Below, piece by piece: positions 23,861 to 34,151 of a stretch of 49,130 nucleotides of DNA; the first letter of the stretch is position 1, and each line of letters opens with the position of its first letter. Origin of the DNA: Verrucomicrobiota bacterium (lineage in GTDB: Bacteria; Verrucomicrobiota; Verrucomicrobiia; CAIQCK01). The stretch spans positions 1 through 49,130 of the forward strand of contig JACRKA010000014.1 in the NCBI GenBank assembly GCA_016219905.1, in the 5' to 3' direction. Below the pieces are notes generated by a model. It had not been told where the DNA came from. It ran no database searches and saw only the letters and a program-made list of their open reading frames with translations. The position numbers and the translations under genes were made by a program.

Positions 23861-24667
23861 TCAGTTCAGGATCACAAACACTTCCTCGAGCCGTTCCATG
23901 TCGGCCGAGGGCCGGACACGCGCGCTCTTGTAAAGGCCCGACTCGCTGACCGGCGCCTGTTCGAGGCTCCCGACACGGATGCCCTTCGGAAAGACGCCGC
24001 CGAGACCGCTGGTGATGACCGTGCTCCCGCCCGCAATCTTCGCGTCGCGGTTGATGAAATCGAGCCGGCACACCGCGTCGCCGCCCAGCCCCGTGAAGGC
24101 GCCCTCCACGATGCCGGGGTCGCGCGTGTTCTCGACCAGCGCGGCGACCTTGCAGTTCGGGTCCACGATCAACAACACGCACGCGCTGGTGCGCGTGGCG
24201 GAGACCGTCTTGCCGACCAATCCCGCCGGCGTGATGACGGCGCGGTTGGGCTGGACGCCCTGGTCGCTGCCGGCGTCTATGAACACGGTCTTCCACCAGC
24301 TCGACGTGTCCCGGCCGATCACCCGCGCCGCGCAAAGCCGCGTCGGGCTGGCCTTGCGGAAGCCGACCATCTCGCGCAGGCGGCGGTTCTCGTCCTCCAG
24401 CTCCTGCGCCCGCAGCCCCTCCTGCATCTGCAACGCGAGCTTCTCGCGAAGCTGCCGGTTCTCCTCCAGCATCACACCGCGCGACTGAAGCTCATGCCTC
24501 GCCCCATCCCACGAGGCGCGCAGCGCGGTGCCCAGCCGGAGCACGGGCGAGAAAATCCGGGTCGCAAACATTTTCAGCGTCAGCGACGGCCCCGCCGGCA
24601 TGGCAAAATAGAGCAGCAAGCTCAGGATGATCAACCCGAGCGCCACCAGATAGCGTCGCTGTAACAT
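23861..24667 (-). CDS. mreC: Rod-shape determining protein MreC
   Basis: Bitopic periplasmic scaffold of the elongasome, 268 residues. One membrane segment lies near the N-terminus (YLVALGLIILSLLLYFAMP), followed by a coiled-coil rich in Glu/Arg/Leu (MLEENRQLREKLALQMQEG, then AQELEDENRRLREMV) and the MreC beta domain with ARVIGRDTSSWWKTVFIDAG, GLVGKTVSATRTSACVLLIVDP and STVITSGLGGVFPKGIRVG. I chose the ATG at 24667; a GTG at 24691 would add eight residues (charged, no conserved feature). Confidence 0.94.
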   Translation of the reverse strand: MLQRRYLVALGLIILSLLLYFAMPAGPSLTLKMFATRIFSPVLRLGTALRASWDGARHELQSRGVMLEENRQLREKLALQMQEGLRAQELEDENRRLREMVGFRKASPTRLCAARVIGRDTSSWWKTVFIDAGSDQGVQPNRAVITPAGLVGKTVSATRTSACVLLIVDPNCKVAALVENTRDPGIVEGAFTGLGGDAVCRLDFINRDAKIAGGSTVITSGLGGVFPKGIRVGSLEQAPVSESGLYKSARVRPSADMERLEEVFVILN

Positions 24668-24705
24668 TCGTCTTTCAAAGCGCCGGCACACGGTCCGGAG
24701 CCAGG

Positions 24706-24779
24706 GAGGCTGTCGCGCCTCTCAGGCGGGCGATCTGCGGTTGTTCAGGCGGGAAACGGCGCCAGCCGGTCAAGCCGGC
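24706..24779. repeat. Two short inverted repeats between mreB and mreC
   Basis: The 113-base gap holds gaggc/gcctc arms at 24706-24721 (6-base loop) and gccgg/ccggc arms at 24765-24779 (5-base loop), the latter directly after the mreB stop on the minus strand. They could attenuate transcription from mreB into mreC and so raise MreB over the membrane proteins. Stems are short and no T run follows, so this is a weak call. Confidence 0.35.
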
Positions 24780-24780
24780 G

Positions 24781-26284
<1,504 letters not shown>

Positions 26285-26707
26285 ATGAAGCGGGGCAGCG
26301 AAACCCTCTTGGTGGTGGAGGACGATCCAACGGTCCGGTCGCTGGTTGCCGTCAGCCTGCGCGAGTCGGGCTACACGGTGTTGGAGGCGATGGATGGGGA
26401 GGAAGCCGTGCGCATGGCAGCTTCACTCGACGGCCAGCTCGATCTGCTGCTCTGCGATGTCGTCCTGCCGGGCATGAACGGCAAGGATGTCGTTGACAGG
26501 ATCCGGGCCGCCCACCCAGCCGTCGCAGCTCTTTTCATCTCGGGTTACACGAACATCACGGTGGCGCATCAGGGCATCCTGGAGGCTGGCCTGCCATGTT
26601 TGCAGAAACCTTTCCAGCCCGGCGAGCTGGCGGACAAGGTGCGCGAGCTTCTGGATGCGCGCGGTGGCGCTGTGCCCGGCGGATCGTTGCAGGCACAGAA
26701 GGAATAA
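26285..26707 (+). CDS. Single-domain response regulator (CheY-like receiver)
   Basis: A 140-residue stand-alone receiver. Key residues are the acidic pair in LLVVEDDPTVRS, the phospho-acceptor Asp58 in LLLCDVVLPGMNG, the switch Ser in LFISGYT and Lys in CLQKPFQPGEL. No output domain follows. The pattern (VVLPGMNG, SGYT, KPF) resembles receivers attached to hybrid kinases. I chose ATG 26285 because the receiver fold starts immediately after it; there is no strong ribosome site. It precedes the hybrid kinase by 3 bases, which marks it as a phosphotransfer partner. Confidence 0.9.
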   Translation: MKRGSETLLVVEDDPTVRSLVAVSLRESGYTVLEAMDGEEAVRMAASLDGQLDLLLCDVVLPGMNGKDVVDRIRAAHPAVAALFISGYTNITVAHQGILEAGLPCLQKPFQPGELADKVRELLDARGGAVPGGSLQAQKE

Positions 26708-26710
26708 CGC

Positions 26711-29700
26711 ATGAAGAACCTTCCGATTGTGGATGATGCGGCGGATGGTCACGGCATCGCCGCGCGAGGTCAACGGCGCGCAGTCCGGCCCGACCGCCCG
26801 CAAATTCAAGTGCGCCGTTACGCCCTGGCAGCCGCCGTGGTGTGGTCGGCGCTCATCGGCGCGTCCATGACCTGGAGGGTATTGGAGCATCGGCGTGGAA
26901 CTTTGCATGATGCCCGGCTGGAGGCGGAGATCGGCCTGCAGAAGGATTTGCTCTTCCGCTTTTGGGGGGATGGTCACGGGGGTGTTTACGTGCCGGCAAC
27001 CAACAATGCGCCGGCGAATCGCAACCTGTCGCACGGCGAGGTGTCCATCGTCCAGACCACGTCAGGGCAGCAGCTCGCCCTGGTCAATCCGATCACCATG
27101 ATGCGCCAGGTGCAAGAGATGGGCCGCGATCTGTATGGGCACCGCAGCCACATGACCAGTCTGAAACCGTTGCGGCCCGAAAACGCCGCCGACGCGTGGG
27201 AAGCAGGGGCGCTCCAAGCGTTCGAGAAAGGGAAGACCGAAGTCTCGGCAGTCGAGACGATTGACGGCGGGCAACACATGCGCCTCATGCGACCCCTGAT
27301 GACCGAGGAACGCTGCCTGGCGTGCCACGGTGACCAAGGCCACAAAGTGGGCGACGTCCGCGGCGGCATATCCGTTTCGGTTCCCATGGCCCCGTTGTGG
27401 GCCGCTGGCCGGCGCCAATTGGTTTCGCTGGTCATCAGCGATGGCGTTGTCTGGCTCCTGGGGCTTGCCGCCATCGGTTTTGGCGCGCGCCGCGCGCACA
27501 GGCACAACTTGGAGCGGTCCAAGGCCGAAATGGTGTTGCGTGACAGCGAGGAAAAGCATCGCGCGTTGTTCGAGAGTTCTTCGGATGCGGTCATGCTGTT
27601 GGACAACAATGGGTTCTTCGATTGCAACTCGGCAACGCTGCGGATGTTCGGCTGCGTCTCCGTCGCCGAATTCACCGCGCTGCATCCGGCGGACGTCTCG
27701 CCGCCCAATCAACCCAAGGGAGAAGTCTCGTTGACAGCGGCGAACGAAAAAATCGCCGAAGCTTTCCAGAAAGGCGCGAATCGCTTTGAGTGGGTGCATC
27801 GGCGCAGAAACGGGGAGGATTTTGCCGCCGAGGTTTGGCTGACGGCAGTGCCGTGGGGGGGGCGGCAGGTGTTGCAGGCGACCGTGCGCGACGTCACCGG
27901 GCGCAAGCGCGCCGAGGAGCAACTGCGCGAAGCCAAAGACGCCGCCGAGGCGGCGGCGCTCGCCAAGAGCGAGTTCCTGGCGAACATGAGCCACGAGATC
28001 CGCACGCCGATGAACGGCATCATCGGCATGACGGGCCTGCTGCTGGACACCCCGCTGACGCGGGAACAGCGCGAGTATGCCGAGACCGTTCGCAACTCCG
28101 CCGACGCCCTCCTGACCGTCATCAACGACATCCTCGACTTCTCCAAGATCGAGGCGGGCAAGCTCGCCATCGAGCCGGCCGGCTTCAACCTGCGCCAGGT
28201 CGTGGAAGACGTGGCCGACCTCCTCGCCGCCAGGGCTGAAGAAAAGAAACTCGACCTGATCGTCCGCTACGCGCCCAACACGCCGCGCCGCGTCATCGGC
28301 GACGCGGGCCGCATCCGGCAGGTGCTCACCAATCTCGCCGGCAACGCGATCAAGTTCACTCAAGAAGGCCACGTGCTGCTCGATGTCGAGCTGGCGGAAG
28401 ACAACGGAGGGTTGGAAGAACAGAAACACAAAGGCGAATCTCCACCGCCCCCCCGCCCGGCGGCCCCGCTGCTGCGTTTCGCCGTCACTGACACCGGCAT
28501 CGGCATCCCCGAGGACAAGCTGCCCGAACTGTTCCAGCGGTTCACGCAAGCCGACGGCTCCACGACGCGGCGCTTCGGCGGCACGGGACTGGGGCTGGCG
28601 ATCTCCAAACAACTGGTGGAGCTGATGGGCGGCCGGATCGGCGCCACCAGCCAGCCGGGGAAAGGCTCCACGTTCTGGTTCACCCTGCCGTTGCCGCTCG
28701 ACGCCGCGACGGACACGTCGGTGTCACCCCGGCGCGTGCTCCATCAAGTGCGCACGTTGATCGTGGACGACAACGAGGTCAATCGCCGGGTGCTTGTCGA
28801 AAGCCTCAATGGATTCGGCATGCGCGCCGAAGCCGTCGCCAGCGGACAGGATGCGTTGCGGGTCCTGCGCGACGCCATGCAGCTCGGCGACCCGTTCCTC
28901 ATCGCGATCCTCGACGCCCAGATGCCGGAGATGGACGGGGAGATGCTCGCCCGCGCCATCAAGGCCGATCCCGCGATCGGCCAGCCCGTGCTGCTCATGC
29001 TCACCTCGCTCGGCCGTCGCGACAACGCCGCGCGGCTGCGCGAGGCCGGTTTCGCGGATTGTCTGAGCAAACCGGTCCATTTCTCCCAGCTCACACAGAC
29101 GCTGGCAAACCTCTGGGGGTCGCGCTACGACGCCCCCACGGGCGGCCAGTCCGAAGTCACCCCGGCGACACGGAAGTTCCCCACAACGGAGCGGCCTGCG
29201 CCCAAACGCATTCACGCGCGCGTGCTGGTCGTTGAGGACAACATCGCCAACCAGAAAGTCGCGTCCCGGATACTGGAGAAGCTCGGTTGCCGCGTGGACG
29301 TGGCCGCCAACGGCGTCGAAGCCGTCAAACTGTCGCGCAACCTGCCCTACGACGTGATCCTCATGGATTGCCAGATGCCGGAGATGGACGGCTACCAGGC
29401 CACAGCGGAAATCCGCCGCTCGGAAGGCCCCAACCAAAAAGCGCCGATCATCGCCATGACCGCCAACGCCATGCAAGGCGACCGTGAAAAATGCCTCGCC
29501 GCGGGCATGAACGACTACATTGCCAAACCGGTGCGACCGGACAACATCAGCGAGGCGCTTGAACATTGGGCTCCGCGAACCGTAAGAGCCGCCCAACCCG
29601 CCGCCGGCAGCAGCGCCGCGCCACCCAGCCTGCCGTCGCCGGCCGCACCCCCTGAAACGTTGGCTCCCGCCCTCGACCCCGCGACCATGGTCCAACTCCG

Positions 29701-30022
29701 CGCGCTGGGTGACGATGGCAACCCCGGGTTTCTTACAGACCTCTTTCGCACCTATCAGCAAGACGCCGCGTCACGGCTGCCTGCGTTGCGCGAGGCCGCG
29801 GAGAAAAATGATGTCGCGAAATTGAAGCAGGCGGCGCACGCTTTGAAAGGCAGCAGTGTCAACCTCGGCGCCCGGCGGCTGGCCGGTCTGTGCGCGCGCC
29901 TGGAAACACTTGCCTCCGATGGCTCGACGACGGGCGCGGCTGACCTGATCGCCCAGGTCGAGCAGGAATTGCAGCGAGTGGTCGCCGAGATGAACGCCCA
30001 CACCGTTGGAGGTGCCGCATGA
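26711..30022 (+). CDS. Hybrid sensor histidine kinase with periplasmic haem-type sensor, two receivers and an Hpt domain
   Basis: A 1103-residue membrane kinase. Order: membrane segment (~37-56); periplasmic sensor ~60-230 of DUF3365/Tll0287 type with a CxxCH haem-binding motif (Cys202, Cys205, His206; RCLACHGDQ); membrane segment (~237-258); PAS (~280-400); HisKA with His428 in [12 protein letters not shown]; HATPase with N box [13 protein letters not shown]1 DTGIGIP and G2 GGTGLGLA; receiver 1 (~680-803, Asp735); receiver 2 (~836-955, Asp886); Pro/Ala linker; Hpt (~985-1095) with His1043 in AHALKGSS. All phosphorelay residues are present. A haem sensor suggests redox or gas sensing. It overlaps the next receiver gene by ATGA. 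Confidence 0.93.
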   Translation: MKNLPIVDDAADGHGIAARGQRRAVRPDRPQIQVRRYALAAAVVWSALIGASMTWRVLEHRRGTLHDARLEAEIGLQKDLLFRFWGDGHGGVYVPATNNAPANRNLSHGEVSIVQTTSGQQLALVNPITMMRQVQEMGRDLYGHRSHMTSLKPLRPENAADAWEAGALQAFEKGKTEVSAVETIDGGQHMRLMRPLMTEERCLACHGDQGHKVGDVRGGISVSVPMAPLWAAGRRQLVSLVISDGVVWLLGLAAIGFGARRAHRHNLERSKAEMVLRDSEEKHRALFESSSDAVMLLDNNGFFDCNSATLRMFGCVSVAEFTALHPADVSPPNQPKGEVSLTAANEKIAEAFQKGANRFEWVHRRRNGEDFAAEVWLTAVPWGGRQVLQATVRDVTGRKRAEEQLREAKDAAEAAALAKSEFLANMSHEIRTPMNGIIGMTGLLLDTPLTREQREYAETVRNSADALLTVINDILDFSKIEAGKLAIEPAGFNLRQVVEDVADLLAARAEEKKLDLIVRYAPNTPRRVIGDAGRIRQVLTNLAGNAIKFTQEGHVLLDVELAEDNGGLEEQKHKGESPPPPRPAAPLLRFAVTDTGIGIPEDKLPELFQRFTQADGSTTRRFGGTGLGLAISKQLVELMGGRIGATSQPGKGSTFWFTLPLPLDAATDTSVSPRRVLHQVRTLIVDDNEVNRRVLVESLNGFGMRAEAVASGQDALRVLRDAMQLGDPFLIAILDAQMPEMDGEMLARAIKADPAIGQPVLLMLTSLGRRDNAARLREAGFADCLSKPVHFSQLTQTLANLWGSRYDAPTGGQSEVTPATRKFPTTERPAPKRIHARVLVVEDNIANQKVASRILEKLGCRVDVAANGVEAVKLSRNLPYDVILMDCQMPEMDGYQATAEIRRSEGPNQKAPIIAMTANAMQGDREKCLAAGMNDYIAKPVRPDNISEALEHWAPRTVRAAQPAAGSSAAPPSLPSPAAPPETLAPALDPATMVQLRALGDDGNPGFLTDLFRTYQQDAASRLPALREAAEKNDVAKLKQAAHALKGSSVNLGARRLAGLCARLETLASDGSTTGAADLIAQVEQELQRVVAEMNAHTVGGAA

Positions 30023-30612
30023 GAATACTGATCGCCGAAGACGACACGATGTCGCGCATGATCTTGAAACGCACGCTGGAGAAGCTGGGCCATGAGGTGA
30101 TCGTCGCGCAGGACGGCCAGGAGGCGTGGACGCTCTTCCAGCGTCAGGAAGTGCCCGTGCTCATCAGTGACCGGAACATGCCCGGCATGGACGGCCTGGA
30201 GTTGTGCCGCCACATCCGCCGCGAGAACCGCAAGCGATACACCTACATCATCATCATCACCGGCTCGGATGCGGGCGGCGGCTTCCTCGCGGCCATGGAC
30301 GCCGGCGCCGACGACTACACCACCAAGCCGTTCATCGAGGAACAACTCGCCGCGCGGCTGCGCGTCGCCGAGCGCATCATCCGCCTCCAGCAGGAGGTCA
30401 AGGAACTCCGCATCCGCACCTGCTGCTACTGCGGCAACATGCTTGACGAAAACGGCCAGTGGGCGCCCGGTGACCCGTCCGTCGAGAAATTCCGCAACGT
30501 GGCCCTCTCGCACGGCATCTGCCCGCCCTGCTGGGAAAGCCGCGTCAAACCGCAACTGGACGCCTTCAAGAAGCAACGCCAGGCCGAAAACGAGCCGAAG
30601 CGGCCCGCGTAA
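30019..30612 (+). CDS. Response regulator with C-terminal zinc-type cysteine motif
   Basis: A 197-residue protein: receiver at 1-~120 with [10 protein letters not shown], acceptor Asp51 ([12 protein letters not shown]), Thr81 (IIITGS) and Lys103 (TTKPF), then a helix ([12 protein letters not shown]) and a C-terminal module with C135-C-x-C138 ... C168-PP-C171, a probable zinc ribbon, followed by a Lys/Gln-rich tail. There is no DNA-binding helix-turn-helix; the output may be protein interaction. It is translationally coupled to the hybrid kinase, so it is a likely end point of the Hpt relay. Confidence 0.9.
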   Translation: MRILIAEDDTMSRMILKRTLEKLGHEVIVAQDGQEAWTLFQRQEVPVLISDRNMPGMDGLELCRHIRRENRKRYTYIIIITGSDAGGGFLAAMDAGADDYTTKPFIEEQLAARLRVAERIIRLQQEVKELRIRTCCYCGNMLDENGQWAPGDPSVEKFRNVALSHGICPPCWESRVKPQLDAFKKQRQAENEPKRPA

Positions 30613-30656
30613 ACACGCCCGCGTTCGCAGCGCCACCTCGCCGGCTCGGACAAGAG

Positions 30657-30687
30657 TTGCAGACAGTGCGGCACTTCAGGCTATAAA
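30657..30687 (+). promoter_or_regulatory. Possible promoter for apbE
   Basis: TTGCAG at 30657-30662 and TATAAA at 30682-30687 are separated by 19 bases, longer than optimal. If real, transcription would begin near 30694, just before the ATG at 30696, which would make the mRNA almost leaderless and exclude the ATG at 30687. Low certainty. Confidence 0.35.
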
Positions 30688-31751
30688 TGCGTTGCATGAA
30701 CAACGGCAACCGAAACCGGCTTTCCCTCCGGCTGCTCACGCTCGTCCTGCTGGTCGGAGCCGCCTGCGACGCCCCCGCAGCCGGCCGCGTCCTCCAACGC
30801 CTGGAGTTCATCGAGCCGCACATGGGCGCCCTCTTCCGCATCGTCCTTTACGCGCCCGACGCGGACACCGGCAGCAGCGCCGCCACTGCTGCGTTCCAGC
30901 GCATCAAGGCGCTGAACCGGATCATGAGCGACTACGATCCCGACAGCGAACTCATGCGCCTCTGCAAACAACCCGCCGCGGTCCCGGCGCGCGTCAGCAA
31001 CGACCTCTTCGACATCATCCGCAAGTCACAGGAGCTCGCCCGCCTCAGCGTCGGCGCGTTCGACATCACCGTCGGCCCGCTCGTCCGCCTCTGGCGCACC
31101 GCCCGCCGCACCCACACCCTCCCCGCGCCTGAAGCGATTGCTGCTGCCAAACAACGCGTCGGCTGTCAGAAGCTGAAGCTCGATCCTTCGCGCAAGACCG
31201 TCACGCTCCTCGCGCCCGATATGCAACTCGACCTCGGCGGCATCGCCAAGGGCTACGCCGCCGACGCCGCCCTCGCCGTCCTGCGCCAGCGCGGCATCCG
31301 CAGCGCCTTCGTCGCCGCCAGCGGCGACATCGCCATCGGCGACGCGCCGCCCGGCATGGCCGGCTGGAAGATGGGCATCGCCTCGCCCGCCGGCGATGAC
31401 AAGCTCGCCGCCACCGTGCTGCTGCGCAACGCCGCCGTCTCCACCTCCGGCGACATCGAGCAGTTCGTGGACATCGGCGGCACGCGCTATTCGCACATCG
31501 TGGACCCGCGCACCGGCCTTGGCCTCACCGACCGCCTCCAAGCCTCCTTCATCGCCCGCAACGCCACCACCACCGACGCCCTCGCCACCGCGCTCTGCGT
31601 CATGGGAACAAAACGTGCAATCAAGCTCGCTGACTCGTTGCCCGACGCCGCAGCGTTCCTTGTGAGGCCCGGCCCCAACGGCAACGAAACCACCGCCTCA
31701 CGCCGATTCGATAAGTTCCGCGCCCCTGCCTCATCGCTGCCGAAGAAGTGA
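30687..31751 (+). CDS. apbE: FAD:protein FMN transferase (ApbE family)
   Basis: Attaches FMN covalently to Thr of exported flavoproteins such as NqrB/C or RnfG, using FAD and Mg. The 354 residues start with a signal peptide (LSLRLLTLVLLVGAACDAPA), possibly a lipoprotein signal at VGAAC though the lipobox is imperfect. Family motifs: EPHMGALFRIVLYAP, LNRIMSDYDPDSEL, VGAFDITVGPLV, LDLGGIAKGYAADAAL and SHIVDPRTGLG. The ATG at 30696 is an alternative start. No flavoprotein substrate gene lies next to it. Confidence 0.93.
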   Translation: MRCMNNGNRNRLSLRLLTLVLLVGAACDAPAAGRVLQRLEFIEPHMGALFRIVLYAPDADTGSSAATAAFQRIKALNRIMSDYDPDSELMRLCKQPAAVPARVSNDLFDIIRKSQELARLSVGAFDITVGPLVRLWRTARRTHTLPAPEAIAAAKQRVGCQKLKLDPSRKTVTLLAPDMQLDLGGIAKGYAADAALAVLRQRGIRSAFVAASGDIAIGDAPPGMAGWKMGIASPAGDDKLAATVLLRNAAVSTSGDIEQFVDIGGTRYSHIVDPRTGLGLTDRLQASFIARNATTTDALATALCVMGTKRAIKLADSLPDAAAFLVRPGPNGNETTASRRFDKFRAPASSLPKK

Positions 31752-31764
31752 GTTCGGTCGCAGA

Positions 31765-31826
31765 GTGGGCCGTGCGTCCCGCACGGCCAATCAATCATTG
31801 ATGGCCGTGCCGGAGGCCCGGCCCAC
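31765..31826. repeat. Composite palindrome overlapping the 3' end of the ThiF-like gene
   Basis: Outer arms gtgggcc (31765-31771) and ggcccac (31820-31826) enclose an 8 bp hairpin ggccgtgc/gcacggcc (31768-31775 and 31781-31788) and a central near-palindrome ggccaatcaa...ttgatggcc (31785-31806, one bulge). It sits between convergent apbE and the ThiF-like gene and runs into the latter's coding end. It is the same kind of element as the cluster at 14.9-15.1 kb. Probably a bidirectional terminator or mobile palindromic unit. Confidence 0.75.
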
Positions 31827-32570
31827 CCTGCCACACACCGCGCAATCTTCCCGTCGCGCGGTCTTCAGCCGCCGGAACTCCATCGTCTCCAGGTCCATCG
31901 CCAGCAACACGCCGGCCAGCGTCTCGCCGATGCCCGTGATCAACTTGACGACCTCCATCGCCCCGATGCACGCCGCCGTGCCCGGCACCGCGCCGATCAC
32001 CGGGAACTGCCGCTTCCACGTCGCCGGCTTCTCCGGGTAAATGCACCGCAAGCAAGCCGTGCGGCCCGGCAGGATTGTCGTCACATACGCCTCCAGCGAA
32101 TACATCGCGCACTCCACCATCGGCTTGCCCAGCCGGACCGCCGCATCGTTCAGCGCGAACCGCTCCTCGAACAACGGCGCGGCGTCCACCACCACGTCCG
32201 CCTGCGCCACGAGCCGCTTCGCGTTCGCTTCGCTCACGTTCTCGCCAACCGCAACCACGTCCAGTCTTGGGTTCAACTCGCGCAAACGGCGCGCGATGGA
32301 CTCGATGCGCGGCTTGCCGATGTGGTCGTGCGTCTGCAAAAGCTGGCGGTTGAGGTCGGCGGGCTTGAGGTTGCCGCCGTGCGCGATCACCAGCCGGCCC
32401 ACGCCCGCCGCCGCCAGTTCGTAAGCCACCAGCCCGCCCAAACCGCCGCACCGCGACACGAGCACCGACGCGCCCTTGAGCTTGCGCTGGCCCTCCTCGC
32501 CGAAGCCCGGCACCCACATCTGCCACTCGTAGATGGCGCGTTCCTCGGGAGTGAGTTCCGGCAGGCTCAT
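31791..32570 (-). CDS. ThiF/MoeB/HesA-family E1-like protein, divergent ATP site
   Basis: A 259-residue protein of the family that adenylates ubiquitin-like sulfur carriers (MoaD, ThiS). It has SRCGGLGGLVAYELAAAGVG (39-58), the arginine finger NRQ (74-76), Asp129 and two zinc CxxC pairs (Cys173/Cys176 and Cys243/Cys246). The ATP-ribose region, normally LxDxDxVxxSN, reads VIAHGGNLKPADLN, so both Asp residues are missing. ATG 32570 overlaps the ABC ATPase stop (ATGA); upstream codons are not conserved. The last ~10 residues are encoded by a palindromic repeat. Role: perhaps molybdopterin-related because of the transporter, but no MoaD gene is present. Confidence 0.8.
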   Translation of the reverse strand: MSLPELTPEERAIYEWQMWVPGFGEEGQRKLKGASVLVSRCGGLGGLVAYELAAAGVGRLVIAHGGNLKPADLNRQLLQTHDHIGKPRIESIARRLRELNPRLDVVAVGENVSEANAKRLVAQADVVVDAAPLFEERFALNDAAVRLGKPMVECAMYSLEAYVTTILPGRTACLRCIYPEKPATWKRQFPVIGAVPGTAACIGAMEVVKLITGIGETLAGVLLAMDLETMEFRRLKTARREDCAVCGRVGRASGTAIND

Positions 32571-33232
32571 CGCGGGTCGCCCATCCCGCGCGCATCGCAC
32601 TCGCAAACGCGCCCCGCATCGAGCCGGAACAGCGCGTCGGCCAGTTGCGCCGCCTCGCGCCGGTTGTGCGTGACGTGCAGCACCGTCACGCCGTGCTGGA
32701 ACTGGATCGTCTTCAACAACGCCCCCATCTCGTCCCGCGTCTCCTCATCGAGCGCCGACAGCGGCTCGTCCAGCAGCAACACCTGCGGCCGCGCCGCCAG
32801 CGCCCGCCCGAGCGCGACCCGCTGGCGTTCGCCGCCGGAAAGGCCGGGCGGCCGACGGTCCAGCAGATGCGCAACGCCCAACTGCCCGGCCAGTTCGTCC
32901 ACGCGCGCCGCGACCTCCTCCGCCGGCCGGCGCCGCAGCCGCAGCGCAAACCCGATCTGCTCGCGCACGCGCATCGTCGGGAACAACGCGCCGTCCTGCG
33001 GCACGTAGCCGATGCCGCGCCGGCCGGGTGGCTCATCCGTCACGTCGCGCCCGCCGATCCACACCCGCCCCGCCGCGGGCCGCCGCAGGCCGCAGATGAT
33101 CTCCAGCAAACTCGTCTTGCCGCAACCGGTCCGGCCCATCAGCACGCTGTAGCGCGCCTCCGGTGCCGTGAACGCCACGCCGTCCAGCTTGAAGGCTGCC
33201 GCGTGCCATGCGATGTCATCGAGCCGGATCAT
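32567..33232 (-). CDS. ABC transporter ATPase of molybdate/tungstate (ModC-like) type
   Basis: A 221-residue ATPase. Walker A GRTGCGKT (33-40), Q-loop GYVPQDGALFP, signature LSGGERQRVALGRAL, Walker B VLLLDEPLSALD and H-loop VLHVTHNRREA are intact. The C-terminal TOBE/MOP regulatory domain of full-length ModC (~350 residues) is absent. I chose ATG 33232 (MIRLDDIAWH); the frame extends 32 codons further, but that part is translation of the intergenic 8-base repeats. It energises the permease encoded upstream and overlaps the ThiF-like gene. Confidence 0.92.
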   Translation of the reverse strand: MIRLDDIAWHAAAFKLDGVAFTAPEARYSVLMGRTGCGKTSLLEIICGLRRPAAGRVWIGGRDVTDEPPGRRGIGYVPQDGALFPTMRVREQIGFALRLRRRPAEEVAARVDELAGQLGVAHLLDRRPPGLSGGERQRVALGRALAARPQVLLLDEPLSALDEETRDEMGALLKTIQFQHGVTVLHVTHNRREAAQLADALFRLDAGRVCECDARGMGDPR

Positions 33233-33240
33233 GGGAAATT

Positions 33241-33336
33241 GGAGTGATGGAGTGACGGAGTAATGGAGTAATGGATTCGGAGGGATTGAGTCGTCAATCC
33301 CCAACACTCCAATACTCCAACGCTCCAATACTCCAT
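33241..33336. repeat. Inverted arrays of an 8-base unit flanking a central hairpin, inside the ABC operon
   Basis: The left arm 33241-33275 is four tandem copies of ggagtRaY plus gga. The right arm, about 33301-33335, is four copies of ccaayRct plus cca, which reads ggagtRtt-like units on the other strand. Between them lies a perfect 8 bp hairpin gggattga-gtcg-tcaatccc (33282-33301). The whole forms a roughly 95-base imperfect palindrome between the permease and ATPase genes. It could control relative expression or be a selfish repeat. It is not a CRISPR: the units are too short and there are no spacers. Confidence 0.85.
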
Positions 33337-33338
33337 TG

Positions 33339-34136
33339 TCATACCCTTTCCCCCGCCAGCCTCACGCCGATCAGCACCACCATCGCCAGCCCGACCATCA
33401 ACATGCTGACGGCCACCGCCGCCTCCAGGTTGCCCACGCTCAACTCCAGCCACACGCTCGTCGGCAACACCTCCGTCTTCATCCGCGTCGCCCCCGCGAA
33501 CACCAGGATCGGCCCGAACTCGCCGAGGCTCCGCGCCCACGCGATGCTCGCCGCGGCGAACATCCCGCGCCGCGCCGCCGGCAGCGTCACCAGCCACACC
33601 GCCTGCCCGCGCGAACAGCCGAGCGTCATCGCCACGTCCTCCGGCCGCGATGAGAGATGGTCGAACGTCCCGTGCATCGTCCGGATGGCGAACGCCACGC
33701 CGATGATGAATTGCGCCAGCACCACGCCATAGACCGTATAGGTGAATGGCACCGCCCGTTCGACGATCTGGCCGAAGGGCGTCTGAAACAAAATCAGCAG
33801 GCACAGCCCCACCACCATCGGCGGCAGCACGATCGGGATGTCGAGCGCCGCGTCCAGCGCCGCCTTGCCGGGAAACCGTCCGCGTGAGAGCAGGTAGCCC
33901 ACCGGCACCGACACCAGCAGCGACAGCAGCGCGCTGACCGTGCACGTCGCGAGGCTCAGCATGATGGCATAACGGATTTCGCGCGAATCGAGCGCGTGAA
34001 GCAGCCGATCGGGCGAACTGTAGCTGGCCGTCGTGCCGAGCATCCCGACGATGAACAGCAGATAAAACCCCGTCACCAGCGACAGCCCGATCCAGAACGG
34101 CGACAGCCTCAACGTTTTCGGCGCAGCGGGCATCAA
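33339..34136 (-). CDS. ABC transporter permease of molybdate/tungstate (ModB-like) type
   Basis: A 265-residue inner-membrane permease with about six hydrophobic segments (IGLSLVTGFYLLFIVGML first). The cytoplasmic coupling motif is DVAMTLGCSRGQAVWLVTLPAARRG, the EAA loop of binding-protein-dependent importers, followed by ARSLGEFGPILVFAGATRMKTEVLP, typical of ModB/WtpB/CysT-like permeases. It would form the pore as a homodimer with the ATPase next door. It begins 15 bases after the tandem binding-protein gene; the next gene is separated by the 8-base repeat element. Confidence 0.92.
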   Translation of the reverse strand: MMPAAPKTLRLSPFWIGLSLVTGFYLLFIVGMLGTTASYSSPDRLLHALDSREIRYAIMLSLATCTVSALLSLLVSVPVGYLLSRGRFPGKAALDAALDIPIVLPPMVVGLCLLILFQTPFGQIVERAVPFTYTVYGVVLAQFIIGVAFAIRTMHGTFDHLSSRPEDVAMTLGCSRGQAVWLVTLPAARRGMFAAASIAWARSLGEFGPILVFAGATRMKTEVLPTSVWLELSVGNLEAAVAVSMLMVGLAMVVLIGVRLAGERV

Positions 34137-34151
34137 CCGGGTTCTCCTCGC

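Noticed and set aside
33233-33328. N-terminal extension of the ABC ATPase (32 extra residues)
   Set aside because: It translates the 8-base repeat arrays and contains no conserved residue; the fold begins at MIRLDDIAW.
33241-33336. CRISPR-like array
   Set aside because: Units are only 8 bases, contiguous and without spacers, in inverted halves; no cas genes in the window.
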